In this document: positions 55,396 to 64,000 of the stretch, piece by piece | Numbering within the stretch: position 1 is the stretch's first letter | How the letters are laid out: each line of letters starts with the position of its first letter | DNA from: Dechloromonas hortensis | GTDB lineage: Bacteria; Pseudomonadota; Gammaproteobacteria; Burkholderiales; Rhodocyclaceae | DNA: 64,000 nt | Direction: 5' to 3' | NCBI RefSeq assembly: GCF_009469765.1 | Contig: NZ_SSSQ01000009.1 | Span: 62,001-126,000 of the forward strand | The notes under the pieces: model-generated | The model's database searches: none | What the model was told of the DNA's origin: nothing | The model's input: only the letters and a program-made list of their open reading frames with translations | Program-made: the position numbers and the translations under genes

Positions 55396-55917
55396 CTACT
55401 TATTAGCCCTGGCCGTCAGGCTCAGTGGCTCCTCTGAATCAGCCAGCCAGTCGCCCTGCAAGCGCCACTGACCAGCGGGATCCTCAATCGACACCAACCA
55501 GCGCCCAGCGACATCTGCACTCAGCTTTCCGGTGTACAAACCCTGTCCGTCAGAAGTCAGTTCGATCAACTGATCCTGCCCGGCTCGAGTCGGATGGGCG
55601 AGCTTCAAGGTGATCGTCGATGGCAGCCCGGCATCGCCGTCTGCACGAAGCAGCAGGCGAAGATTCAAGCCTGCACGCATCACGTCACCATGCAACCCCA
55701 GGCTGCTCGCCTGATGGTCACGCTTAAGGGTCTGATTTACCGCCAACCCCTGCTTGTAATAGTCATCGGTCACCAGACCGTCGTTGCTGACCACGGCCAG
55801 CCATGTGGTGACCACACCGGCAACGATCACGATTGCCGGACCAGCCATCAACAGCCAGGGCCAGCGCTCCTTGTACCAAGGCTTGTTGCTTGTACGCAGT
55901 GTCATTGCATTACTCAT
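55396..55917 (-). CDS. fixH: cbb3 oxidase assembly protein FixH
   Basis: Membrane protein linked to copper supply or assembly of cbb3 oxidase. The 173-residue protein has one transmembrane helix (about 22-42) preceded by KPWYKERWPWLLM, then the FixH segment (DDYYKQGLAVNQTLKRDHQA) and a periplasmic beta domain. One base after the ccoG stop, so part of the same message. Confidence 0.9.
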   Translation of the reverse strand: MSNAMTLRTSNKPWYKERWPWLLMAGPAIVIVAGVVTTWLAVVSNDGLVTDDYYKQGLAVNQTLKRDHQASSLGLHGDVMRAGLNLRLLLRADGDAGLPSTITLKLAHPTRAGQDQLIELTSDGQGLYTGKLSADVAGRWLVSIEDPAGQWRLQGDWLADSEEPLSLTARANK

Positions 55918-55918
55918 G

Positions 55919-57331
<1,413 letters not shown>

Positions 57332-57352
57332 GCACTTGACCGTATCGGTAGC

Positions 57353-57400
57353 AAAATTACGCTGAGGAGCTGTTTGTAGGCAGCAAGCAAACGTAATTTT
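57353..57400 (-). repeat. Inverted repeat upstream of ccoG
   Basis: AAAATTACG (57353-57361) and CGTAATTTT (57392-57400), a perfect 9-bp pair with a 30-base gap, in the ccoP-ccoG intergenic region. Could be a regulator site or hairpin; no match to the FNR box. Confidence 0.45.
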
Positions 57401-57434
57401 GGTACAGATCAGACACTAACAATGTTGCCAGATA

Positions 57435-57461
57435 AGAAAAACGGGGCGGCGAACCGCCCCG
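57435..57461 (-). terminator. Terminator of ccoNOQP
   Basis: Minus strand CGGGGCGG, TTCG loop, CCGCCCCG followed by TTTTTCTT: an 8-bp GC-rich stem with a stable tetraloop, about 15 bases after the ccoP stop. Confidence 0.9.
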
Positions 57462-57476
57462 CTTCGACAAACGATA

Positions 57477-58376
57477 TTACTTGGTGCCCTGGCTCAGGCT
57501 GAGCACATAAGCAGACAGCAGATGAATCTTGGCATCGCCGAGGAACTCCTTCCAAGCCGGCATCTTGTTCTGACGGCCGTTGGTGATCGTTTCGGTGATG
57601 GTGGCTTCGGAAGAACCGTACAACCAGACCTTGTCGGTCAGGTTCGGGGCGCCTAGAGCCTGCATGCCCTTGCCATCCGGACCATGACAGCCAATACAAC
57701 CGGACGATGCAAAAGCTTCCTTGCCCTTGCCGGCACGCACCGAGTCGTTCGGCAGACCGGACAGCGAACGGACGAAGTTCGCCAGATCCTTGATGGTATC
57801 CGCACCGAGGTGTGCATGCGGTGGCATCATGCCCATACGGCCGTTGTTGATGGTTTCCTTGAGCTGCTCAGGTTCGCCACCGTACAGCCAGTCGCTATCG
57901 GCCAGGTTCGGGAAGCCCTTGGCACCACGCGCATCGGCACCGTGACACTGCATGCAGTAGGTCAGGTACAGACGCTTACCCATTTCCATGGCCTGCTTGT
58001 CGCCAGCCACAGCCTTCAGATCCATGGCCATGTACTTGTCGAACAACGGCTTGACGGTGGCATCCATCTTCTCGACTTCAGTCTTGTGCTGGCCTACAGC
58101 AGTCCAACCCAGCATACCCTTGAAGTTACCCAGCCCCGGATAAAGCGCCAAATAAACCAAGGCAAAGATCACGGTGATGACAAACAACCAACTCCACCAC
58201 TTGGGCATCGGGTTGTTGTACTCCTCCAGGGTCTCGTCCCAGACATGGCCCATGGTCTTGCCGGGCGTGAAGGTCGCTTTGCCCTGAACGATCAGCAATA
58301 CGGCGCAGGCAAGAATACTCGCCACGACGATCACAATCACGTACAGGTTCCAAAAATCGCTAACGAAATCGCTCAT
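57477..58376 (-). CDS. ccoP: cbb3 cytochrome oxidase subunit III CcoP (di-heme)
   Basis: Di-heme c-type subunit passing electrons to CcoO. The 299-residue protein has two N-terminal transmembrane helices (about 8-30 and 58-80) and two heme c sites, CMQCH (about 141) and CIGCH (about 227), each with a downstream Met ligand region (MMPPHAH, KMPAWKEF). Ends at a strong terminator. Confidence 0.95.
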   Translation of the reverse strand: MSDFVSDFWNLYVIVIVVASILACAVLLIVQGKATFTPGKTMGHVWDETLEEYNNPMPKWWSWLFVITVIFALVYLALYPGLGNFKGMLGWTAVGQHKTEVEKMDATVKPLFDKYMAMDLKAVAGDKQAMEMGKRLYLTYCMQCHGADARGAKGFPNLADSDWLYGGEPEQLKETINNGRMGMMPPHAHLGADTIKDLANFVRSLSGLPNDSVRAGKGKEAFASSGCIGCHGPDGKGMQALGAPNLTDKVWLYGSSEATITETITNGRQNKMPAWKEFLGDAKIHLLSAYVLSLSQGTK

Positions 58377-58391
58377 TTGCTTTCCTTTATT

Positions 58392-58568
58392 TCAGCGCTG
58401 GTGCGACGTTGTTGACGCCGCACCTTCGTCATCATGCTCTGCGAACGGCAGGTTGGCAGCTTCATCAAACCCCTTTTTGCTGCCCCTGGCATAAGCCCAC
58501 GCAACAATCCCGAGGAAGCAGAGCAGCCCCAGAACCGTCGTGATGGAACGCAGATCGTTGATGTCCAT
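58392..58568 (-). CDS. ccoQ: cbb3 oxidase small subunit CcoQ/FixQ
   Basis: Small gene of 58 codons: MDINDLRSITTVLGLLCFLG with one transmembrane helix (about 8-27), then RGSKKGFDEAANLPF, the usual CcoQ tail. It overlaps no neighbour: ccoO ends 5 bases upstream and ccoP starts 15 bases downstream. CcoQ stabilises the complex. Confidence 0.88.
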   Translation of the reverse strand: MDINDLRSITTVLGLLCFLGIVAWAYARGSKKGFDEAANLPFAEHDDEGAASTTSHQR

Positions 58569-58573
58569 GGCTA

Positions 58574-59209
58574 TTACTTGGTGTTCTTCAGAGCCGTACC
58601 CATACCCTGCAGGTAGGCAATCAGAACGTCCATTTCGGTCATGTCGCCGATCGCCGCCTTGGCACCCTTGATTTCTTCATCAGAGTAGGTCGGGATACCG
58701 CGAGCATTCGCGTAGCCACGCATGATTTGCATCTTCTTCTCGATGTCGGCACCAACCGAATCCTTGGCCTTGGTGTTTGCCAGGAAGGCAAAGGCAGGCA
58801 TGTTGGATTCCGGCACCACGTCACGCGGATTCATCAGGTGGGCACGCTGCCATTCGTCGGAGTAACGGCCACCGACACGATGAAGGTCCGGACCGGTACG
58901 CTTGGAACCCCATTGGAACGGGTGGTCATAAACGTATTCGCCGGCAACGGAGTAATGGCCGTAACGCTCGGTTTCTGCACGGAACGGACGAATCATCTGC
59001 GAGTGGCAAAGGAAGCAGCCTTCACGGATATATACGTCACGGCCGGCCAGACTGGCCGCACTGTAGGGCTTCAGACCTTCAACCGGCGTCGTGGTCGACT
59101 TCTGGAAGAAGAGCGGAACGATTTCGAGCAGGCCGCCCCAAATCACGGTGAGCAGCGTCAGGACGATGAGCAATCCAACGCTTTTTTCAATTTGCTCGTG
59201 CTTGATCAT
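58574..59209 (-). CDS. ccoO: cbb3 cytochrome oxidase subunit II CcoO (mono-heme)
   Basis: Mono-heme c subunit. ATG 59209 ([20 protein letters not shown]) is preferred over the longer frame that runs into ccoN. The 211-residue product has an N-terminal transmembrane helix (about 10-32) and a heme c motif CFLCHSQ (about 65), followed by the conserved block [20 protein letters not shown]. Between ccoN and ccoQ. Confidence 0.94.
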   Translation of the reverse strand: MIKHEQIEKSVGLLIVLTLLTVIWGGLLEIVPLFFQKSTTTPVEGLKPYSAASLAGRDVYIREGCFLCHSQMIRPFRAETERYGHYSVAGEYVYDHPFQWGSKRTGPDLHRVGGRYSDEWQRAHLMNPRDVVPESNMPAFAFLANTKAKDSVGADIEKKMQIMRGYANARGIPTYSDEEIKGAKAAIGDMTEMDVLIAYLQGMGTALKNTK

Positions 59210-59225
59210 TATTATCTCTCCCCAA

Positions 59226-60653
59226 TCAGGCGTGATGAGCGGCAGGAACAACCACCGGCACATCCTTCACTTTGCTGCCGGCAATGGTCTTGAACATGTT
59301 GTAAGCCATGATCAGCATGCCCGTCAGGAACAGGACGCCACCCAACCAGCGAATTGCCCAGAACGGATAGGAACCCTTGACCGACTCAACAAAGCTGTAA
59401 GCCAGCGTGCCGTCGGTATTCACCGCACGCCACATCAGACCCTGCATCACACCGGCGATCCACATCGAGGCGATGTAAAGCACGGTACCAATGGTGGCGA
59501 TCCAGAAGTGAACCGTAACCAGCTTGGTGCTGAACATTTCCTGCTTGCCGAACAGGCGGGGCAGCAGATAGTAGATGGAACCGATGGATACCATGGCAAC
59601 CCAGCCGAGAGCACCGGAGTGCACGTGACCAACCGTCCAGTCCGTATAGTGCGACAGCGCATTGACCGTCTTGATCGACATCATCGGGCCTTCGAAGGTA
59701 GACATACCGTAGAAAGACAGGGAGGTGATCAGGAACTTCAGAACGGGATCATCGCGCAGTTTGTGCCAGGCGCCAGACAACGTCATGATGCCGTTGATCA
59801 TGCCACCCCAGGAGGGAGCCAGCAGAATCAGCGAGAAAACCATACCGACCGACTGCGTCCAGTCCGGCAGCGCAGTGTAGTGCAGGTGGTGCGGGCCAGC
59901 CCACATGTAGGTAAAGATCAGCGCCCAGAAGTGGACAACGGACAGACGGTAGGAGTAAACCGGGCGGCCTGCCTGCTTCGGAACGAAGTAGTACATCATG
60001 CCCAGGAAGCCGGCGGTCAGGAAGAAACCCACCGCGTTATGACCATACCACCACTGAATCATTGCATCCTGTACGCCGGAGTAGGCAGAGTAGGATTTGG
60101 TTAGCGAAACCGGCACGGCGGCACTGTTAACCAGGTGCAACAGGGCTACGGCGATAATGAAAGCACCGAAGAACCAGTTGGCAACGTAGATGTGGGAAAC
60201 GGTACGCTTGGCGATGGTGCCAAAGAAAACCAGCGCGTAGGAAACCCAGACCAGCGTGATCAGGATGTCGATCGGCCATTCCAGTTCAGCATATTCCTTG
60301 CCGGATGTAATGCCGAGCGGCAGGGTAATCGCAGCCAGAAGAATGATGATTTGCCAGCCCCAGAACGTGAAGGGAACCAGCGGGCCGCCCCAAAGGCGGG
60401 CGTGACTGGTACGCTGAACGCACCAGTAAGATGTGGCAAACAATGCACAGCCACCAAAAGCAAAAATAACCGCATTGGTGTGCAACGGACGAAGACGTCC
60501 AAAATGCAGCCAGGGGCCAATATTCAGCTCCGGCCACACAAGTTGCGCAGCAATGATGACACCGACAAGCATGCCGACGATGCCCCAGATGACAGTCATG
60601 ACGGCGAATTGCCGTACGACCTTATCGTTGTATGTGGTTTGCGTTCCAGACAT
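59226..60653 (-). CDS. ccoN: cbb3 cytochrome oxidase catalytic subunit CcoN
   Basis: Heme-copper catalytic subunit that reduces oxygen at low concentrations. ATG 60653 ([20 protein letters not shown]) has GAGGTG about 6 bases upstream; the upstream frame extension has no support. The 475-residue protein has about twelve transmembrane helices and the His-ligand regions of the low-spin heme and binuclear centre ([45 protein letters not shown]). First gene of ccoNOQP, with an FNR-type box about 100 bases upstream. Confidence 0.96.
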   Translation of the reverse strand: MSGTQTTYNDKVVRQFAVMTVIWGIVGMLVGVIIAAQLVWPELNIGPWLHFGRLRPLHTNAVIFAFGGCALFATSYWCVQRTSHARLWGGPLVPFTFWGWQIIILLAAITLPLGITSGKEYAELEWPIDILITLVWVSYALVFFGTIAKRTVSHIYVANWFFGAFIIAVALLHLVNSAAVPVSLTKSYSAYSGVQDAMIQWWYGHNAVGFFLTAGFLGMMYYFVPKQAGRPVYSYRLSVVHFWALIFTYMWAGPHHLHYTALPDWTQSVGMVFSLILLAPSWGGMINGIMTLSGAWHKLRDDPVLKFLITSLSFYGMSTFEGPMMSIKTVNALSHYTDWTVGHVHSGALGWVAMVSIGSIYYLLPRLFGKQEMFSTKLVTVHFWIATIGTVLYIASMWIAGVMQGLMWRAVNTDGTLAYSFVESVKGSYPFWAIRWLGGVLFLTGMLIMAYNMFKTIAGSKVKDVPVVVPAAHHA

Positions 60654-60749
60654 GAACCCACCTCTCGTTAATGAAAAACAGAATGTCCACCTCCCTGAAC
60701 CCAAGGCGGCGCATAAAAGCGGATGGTATTCTAGATTAATAGCGGGGTT

Positions 60750-60763
60750 TTGACCTAGATCAA
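60750..60763 (-). promoter_or_regulatory. FNR/ANR box upstream of ccoN
   Basis: TTGAC-CTAG-ATCAA on the plus strand (TTGAT-CTAG-GTCAA on the minus), 9 of 10 to TTGAT-N4-ATCAA. TACCAT (60723-60728, minus strand) lies 21 bases downstream as a likely -10, close to class II FNR geometry. Predicts induction at low oxygen. Confidence 0.75.
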
Positions 60764-60833
60764 TCTACCGATTATCTAGCCGGAAATAGTCCTAAATACC
60801 TAGCATTGGCGCCATTTTCGCGCTTCGCGTGGA

Positions 60834-60861
60834 CAAAAAAAGGGTGCGTCGTAACGCACCC
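60834..60861 (-). terminator. Terminator downstream of ccoS (and of a possible sRNA)
   Basis: Minus strand GGGTGCGT, TACG loop, ACGCACCC followed by seven T: an 8-bp stem with a strong U-tract. It ends about 87 bases beyond the ccoS stop. Confidence 0.9.
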
Positions 60862-60903
60862 CAACCCCAACAGAGAATTTTTGCCAGGCACTCGCCTCGC
60901 ATG
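60835..60903 (-). ncRNA. Candidate FNR-regulated small RNA between ccoS and ccoN
   Basis: A promoter-like element (FNR box 60938-60951, -10-like CATTAT at 60910-60915) predicts a start near 60903, and the strong terminator at 60834-60861 ends about 70 bases later. The predicted RNA holds a G-rich unpaired stretch (TTGGGGTTGGGG) before the terminator hairpin, and no convincing reading frame. It could simply be the tail of the ccoIS message. Analogy to E. coli FnrS is functional only. Confidence 0.35.
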
Positions 60904-60909
60904 ACCGGA

Positions 60910-60951
60910 ATAATGCCCGGCCATCGGATCCGAAGCGTTGACGCAGGTCAA
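60910..60951 (-). promoter_or_regulatory. Second FNR-type box with spaced -10 element
   Basis: Palindrome TTGAC-CTGC-GTCAA (60938-60951, minus-strand reading) overlaps the ccoS stop codon; 8 of 10 to the FNR consensus. Exactly 22 bases downstream is CATTAT (60910-60915, 4 of 6 to TATAAT), the distance expected for an FNR dimer at -41.5. Confidence 0.5.
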
Positions 60952-61148
60952 ATCTTCTCCCTATTGTTGTCGTCTGACTGAGTGGCATTTTGCGCTGGAG
61001 GCGGGCGCTCATCGTCGTCCATCAAGACCCGAAAGCCCGGCCCCTCGAGATCATCGAACTGGCCGCTACGCACCGACCACCAGAAAGCAAGGGCGATACC
61101 GAAAACCAGGATGACCGAAATCGGAATCAGCAGGTAGATACTTTCCAT
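60948..61148 (-). CDS. ccoS: cbb3 oxidase maturation protein CcoS
   Basis: Small membrane protein needed for cofactor insertion into cbb3 oxidase. The 66-residue product starts MESIYLLIPISVILVFGIAL, with one transmembrane helix (about 4-26), the conserved FWWSVRSGQFDDLEGPGF motif and a polar tail. ATG overlaps the ccoI stop as ATGA, so it is coupled to ccoI. Confidence 0.92.
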   Translation of the reverse strand: MESIYLLIPISVILVFGIALAFWWSVRSGQFDDLEGPGFRVLMDDDERPPPAQNATQSDDNNREKI

Positions 61149-63586
61149 CAATCTTTCTCCAGGCGCTGAATGCGCAGGGAATTGAGCACAACCAGCAGAG
61201 AACTGGCCGACATGCCGATCCCCGCCAGCCAAGGCGTTACATAGCCGGCAATGGCCAACGGCAACGCGACAAAATTGTACGCAAAGGACCACCACAGGTT
61301 TTGCCGAATGATGAGCAAGGTCCGCCGCGCCCGGCGCAAGCCGTGGCGCAGGTGATCGAGATTTTCGGAGAGCAGCACAAAATCGGATTGCGTCCGGGCC
61401 AGCTGCGCACCACCGCCCATAGCAATCGAAACCTGGGCCTGCGCCAGCACCGGCGCATCATTGACCCCATCGCCAACCATCGCCACCACCGCCCCGGTCG
61501 CCTGCAACTCCTTGACACAAGCATACTTGCCCTGCGGAGTAACTCCTGCCCGAACGTCGTCAATCCCCAACTCGCCAGCCACTCGCCGGGCAACCGACGG
61601 CGCATCGCCGGTTAATAACAACACATGCCGGCCAGCGGCACGCAATTCGTGAACTAGAGCCTTCGACTCGGGACGCAGTTCGTCGCCGATCCGGAAAAGG
61701 GCAAGACAGCCATGACTATCGGCGAGTATCACCACGGTTTCGCCGCTTTCCAGCCAGTCAACCGCAGCACTCGGCAGCGAGACCCCGGACAGCGCCAGCG
61801 CATAGCCCGGTCGGCCAATCCGGAACTTCCGGCCATCAATCAGCGCCTCGACGCCCTGCCCTGGCTCGCTGAGTACCTGCTCCGCGACCGGCAGATTGCT
61901 CCCGGCCGCCTGACGCAGCGCGGCAGCCACCGGATGTTCAGAGGATTGCTCAAGGGCAGCTGCGATCGCGACACATTCTAGCTCGCTCAGGTCCGCCGTC
62001 GCCTGCACGCCGCAAAGATGCATCCGCCCACTGGTCAAGGTCCCGGTCTTGTCGAAGACAAAATGGGTCGCCCGCGCCAGTGTCTCAATGGCATGCCCAC
62101 GCGTCACCAGCAGACCATCCTTAGCCAGCGCACCAGCCGAAACCGTCAGTGCGATCGGTGTCGCCAACGACAAGGCACAAGGGCATGTCACCACCAGCAC
62201 CGAAACCGTGATCCACAAGGCCTTGGCCGGATCAACGAAATACCACCCCGTGGCAACCAAAACAGCAATCAGCAACAAGACCGCAACAAATATGCTGGCG
62301 ATGCGATCGGCCATTTCAACAATGCGCGGCTTTTCGGTCGCGGCCCGCTCCATCAACTGAATGATGGCCGACAAGCGAGTTCCGTCGCCGACCTGCTCGA
62401 CGCGAACTACCAGCGGGCTTTCAGCATTGATCGAACCACCGGTCACCGGATCGCCCGGCACCTTGGCCACCGGTCTGCTTTCACCGGTCAGCAAGGCCTC
62501 GTTGGCACAACTGACGCCCTCAACAATCCGGCCGTCCGCCGGTACGACATCGCCGGCCCGTACCAAGACGTAATCCCCGGGCAGCAAATCGGCCACGACA
62601 CGCTGCTCGGTGCCGCGGTCGACCGGGAAATTGGGCATTTTTTGGGCAAAGGCCGGCAACAGTTTGGCCAACGCCTCGGTGACACCCAAAGCCTTCTGGC
62701 GGGCGTTCATCTCCAGATAACGCCCACCAAGCAGGAAAAAGACAAACATCGTTACCGAATCGAAATACACTTCGCCGGACTGGACAAGCGTTGCCCACAG
62801 GCTGGCGACGAAAGCCGCCCCCACCCCGAGCGCCACCGGCACGTCCATGCCGACCCGACGCAACTTGAGATCGCGCCAGGCATTGCGGAAAAACGGCGCC
62901 GACGAATAGAAAATTACTGGTAGCGTCAGCAGCAGGCTGGCCCAGCGCATCAGGCTTTCGATATCGGCCGTCATGTCGCCGTTGGCGATATACACCGGGT
63001 AGGCGTACATCATCACCTGCATCATGCCAAAACCAGCTACCCACAGGCGCCACATCGCTTCGCGCCGCTCCTTGCGGGAAATCTCCTCATTCTTGGCGGC
63101 ATCGTAAGGATAGGCGCGGTAACCGATGGCGGCGATCGCTCCCAGGATATCGGACAGCTTGATCTGCGCTTCATCCCAGCGAACGCGGGCCCGACGCGTT
63201 GCATAATTGATATTGACGGCGGTTACGCCCTTCAGCTTGCCGACATGCTGTTCGTTGAGCCAGATGCAGGCGGCACAGGTGATGCCCTCGAGCAACAGCG
63301 AAGCTTCGCGCTCGCTCTCGCCCAGCGCCTTGACGAAACTCTTCTGGAAATCGACATGATCGTAGAGCGCCAACTGCTCGAGGATCGCCGGCATCGCCTC
63401 ACGCGGCGACTCGGGCAGCGCATCACGGCTCCGGTAATAGTCCGCCAGACCGTTGTCGACAATCGACTGCGCCACTGCCTGGCAGCCATAGCAGCACATG
63501 GCACGCGGCAGACCGGCCACCGTGACCGGTAAATCAACATCGTCAGGGATCGGTTGGCCGCAGTGGTAGCAGGAGTCTTCAGACAT
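61148..63586 (-). CDS. ccoI: cbb3 copper-transporting P-type ATPase CcoI
   Basis: P1B-type copper pump that supplies the cbb3 binuclear centre. The 812-residue protein starts with an extra N-terminal Cys domain (CYHCG and CCYGC), then a heavy-metal domain with CAAC (ITCAACIW), transmembrane helices, the CPC motif in TCPCALSLATP, the phosphorylation motif DKTGT and a GDGVNDAP hinge. The start has no Shine-Dalgarno sequence and follows a terminator hairpin by a few bases, but the Cys-rich N-terminus supports it. Confidence 0.95.
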   Translation of the reverse strand: MSEDSCYHCGQPIPDDVDLPVTVAGLPRAMCCYGCQAVAQSIVDNGLADYYRSRDALPESPREAMPAILEQLALYDHVDFQKSFVKALGESEREASLLLEGITCAACIWLNEQHVGKLKGVTAVNINYATRRARVRWDEAQIKLSDILGAIAAIGYRAYPYDAAKNEEISRKERREAMWRLWVAGFGMMQVMMYAYPVYIANGDMTADIESLMRWASLLLTLPVIFYSSAPFFRNAWRDLKLRRVGMDVPVALGVGAAFVASLWATLVQSGEVYFDSVTMFVFFLLGGRYLEMNARQKALGVTEALAKLLPAFAQKMPNFPVDRGTEQRVVADLLPGDYVLVRAGDVVPADGRIVEGVSCANEALLTGESRPVAKVPGDPVTGGSINAESPLVVRVEQVGDGTRLSAIIQLMERAATEKPRIVEMADRIASIFVAVLLLIAVLVATGWYFVDPAKALWITVSVLVVTCPCALSLATPIALTVSAGALAKDGLLVTRGHAIETLARATHFVFDKTGTLTSGRMHLCGVQATADLSELECVAIAAALEQSSEHPVAAALRQAAGSNLPVAEQVLSEPGQGVEALIDGRKFRIGRPGYALALSGVSLPSAAVDWLESGETVVILADSHGCLALFRIGDELRPESKALVHELRAAGRHVLLLTGDAPSVARRVAGELGIDDVRAGVTPQGKYACVKELQATGAVVAMVGDGVNDAPVLAQAQVSIAMGGGAQLARTQSDFVLLSENLDHLRHGLRRARRTLLIIRQNLWWSFAYNFVALPLAIAGYVTPWLAGIGMSASSLLVVLNSLRIQRLEKD

Positions 63587-63593
63587 GCAAATA

Positions 63594-63617
63594 AAAAAGG
63601 CACCGAAGTGCCTTTTT
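63594..63617 (-). terminator. Bidirectional-type terminator between SDR gene and ccoI
   Basis: AAAAAGGCAC, CGAA loop, GTGCCTTTTT: U-tract on both strands. On the minus strand it ends the SDR transcript 27 bases after its stop, and its U-tract stops only about 8 bases before the ccoI start codon. Confidence 0.85.
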
Positions 63618-63643
63618 GGTCAATGGCGGAGCCGCAGTATAGA

Positions 63644-64000
63644 TTATTTGACCCCCATCCGGATGGCACCATCCAGACGAATAACCTCACCATTCAAATA
63701 GCTATTCTCGGCAATGTGCTTGACCAGCGCGGCATACTCGGCCGGCTTGCCCATCCGCGAAGGAAAGGGAACCATCTTGCCCAGCGATTCCTGCACTTCA
63801 GCCGGCATGCCGAGCAGCATCGGCGTTTCCATGATGCCTGGCGCGATGGTGACGCAGCGAATGCCGCTGCGCGACAGTTCGCGCGCCACCGGCAGCGTCA
63901 AAGCGACAATCCCGCCCTTCGAAGCGGCATAGGCCGCCTGCCCCAATTGACCTTCATAGGCTGCAACCGACGCGGTATTGACGATCACACCACGCTCGCC
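63644..64000 (-). CDS. SDR-family dehydrogenase, C-terminal part (runs off window)
   Basis: C-terminal 118 residues of a short-chain dehydrogenase; the 5' end lies beyond the right edge. The catalytic Tyr-x-x-x-Lys is present (YAASKGG), preceded by the Ser region ([11 protein letters not shown]). The sequence resembles 3-hydroxyacyl-CoA dehydrogenase type 2 (HSD10-like) proteins, a beta-oxidation enzyme, but the NAD-binding half is not visible. Ends MGVK before a terminator. Confidence 0.85.
   Translation of the reverse strand, partial: GERGVIVNTASVAAYEGQLGQAAYAASKGGIVALTLPVARELSRSGIRCVTIAPGIMETPMLLGMPAEVQESLGKMVPFPSRMGKPAEYAALVKHIAENSYLNGEVIRLDGAIRMGVK

Noticed and set aside
60800..61012. 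70-codon minus-strand frame over the ccoS end and the candidate sRNA
   Set aside because: No ribosome site, crosses the terminator stem, and its product (Arg/Gln-rich) resembles no family.

Overview
The window looks like chromosome from a flagellated, oxygen-respiring betaproteobacterium, most likely of the Rhodocyclales (Dechloromonas/Azonexus-like). That placement is an inference from gene content and order: a FleSR-type two-component pair, FlhF/FleN, MotCD in addition to MotAB, and a cbb3 oxidase cluster with CcoG, FixH, CcoI and CcoS. It was not tested against a database. No rRNA, tRNA, insertion sequence, prophage or CRISPR array was seen. Nearly all of the window codes for proteins, and no gene-free stretch exceeds 300 bases; the longest is the 294 bases between ccoS and ccoN, which appears to hold regulatory sites and a possible small RNA.

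Layout. (1) 35-14673: ycgR brake, then on the minus strand fliE and fleS-fleR, then a long plus-strand run fliF-G-H-I-J, fliK-L-M-N, fliO-P-Q-R (basal body, C-ring, export gate, ATPase). (2) 14667-25012, minus strand: flgB-C-D-E-F-G-H-I-J-K-L (rod, hook, rings, hook-filament junction), ending with an uncharacterised lipoprotein gene. (3) 25182-26670, plus strand: flgA, flgM, flgN. (4) 26714-34542, minus strand: flhB-flhA-flhF-fleN-fliA-motC-motD. (5) 34720-39853, minus strand: cheV-cheV-cheY-cheZ-cheA. (6) 40026-53724, minus strand: motA-motB-(frameshifted small gene)-cheY-cheA-cheW-mcp-mcp-cheR-cheD-cheB and a STAS-domain gene. (7) 53910-55368: a Nudix hydrolase, a TonB-like protein and a DUF3149-type membrane peptide. 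(8) 55396-63586, minus strand: ccoI-ccoS, ccoN-ccoO-ccoQ-ccoP, ccoG, fixH, the cbb3 high-affinity terminal oxidase with its assembly factors. (9) the end of an SDR dehydrogenase that runs off the right edge.

Regulatory logic readable from the DNA. Clear sigma-54 (GG-N10-GC) promoters precede fliE, fliK and flgB, and the sigma-54 activator FleR with its kinase FleS lies next to fliE. Sigma-28 (FliA) promoters with the correct 11-base spacer precede flgM, flgK and the first cheV. This gives a tiered cascade: FleSR/sigma-54 for hook-basal body, FliA for late and chemotaxis genes, with FlgM as the FliA brake. The ccoN operon has an FNR/ANR-type box. A second FNR-type box at the end of ccoS sits 22 bases before a -10-like hexamer and about 70 bases before a strong terminator, which suggests an oxygen-regulated small RNA.

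The most interesting items to follow up are that putative FNR-controlled small RNA, the five-copy GFF repeat in the linker of the second CheA, the FliM-like repeats at the N-terminus of CheZ, the broken small gene between motB and cheY that ends in the same residues as CheD, and the FleN P-loop in which both lysines are replaced.
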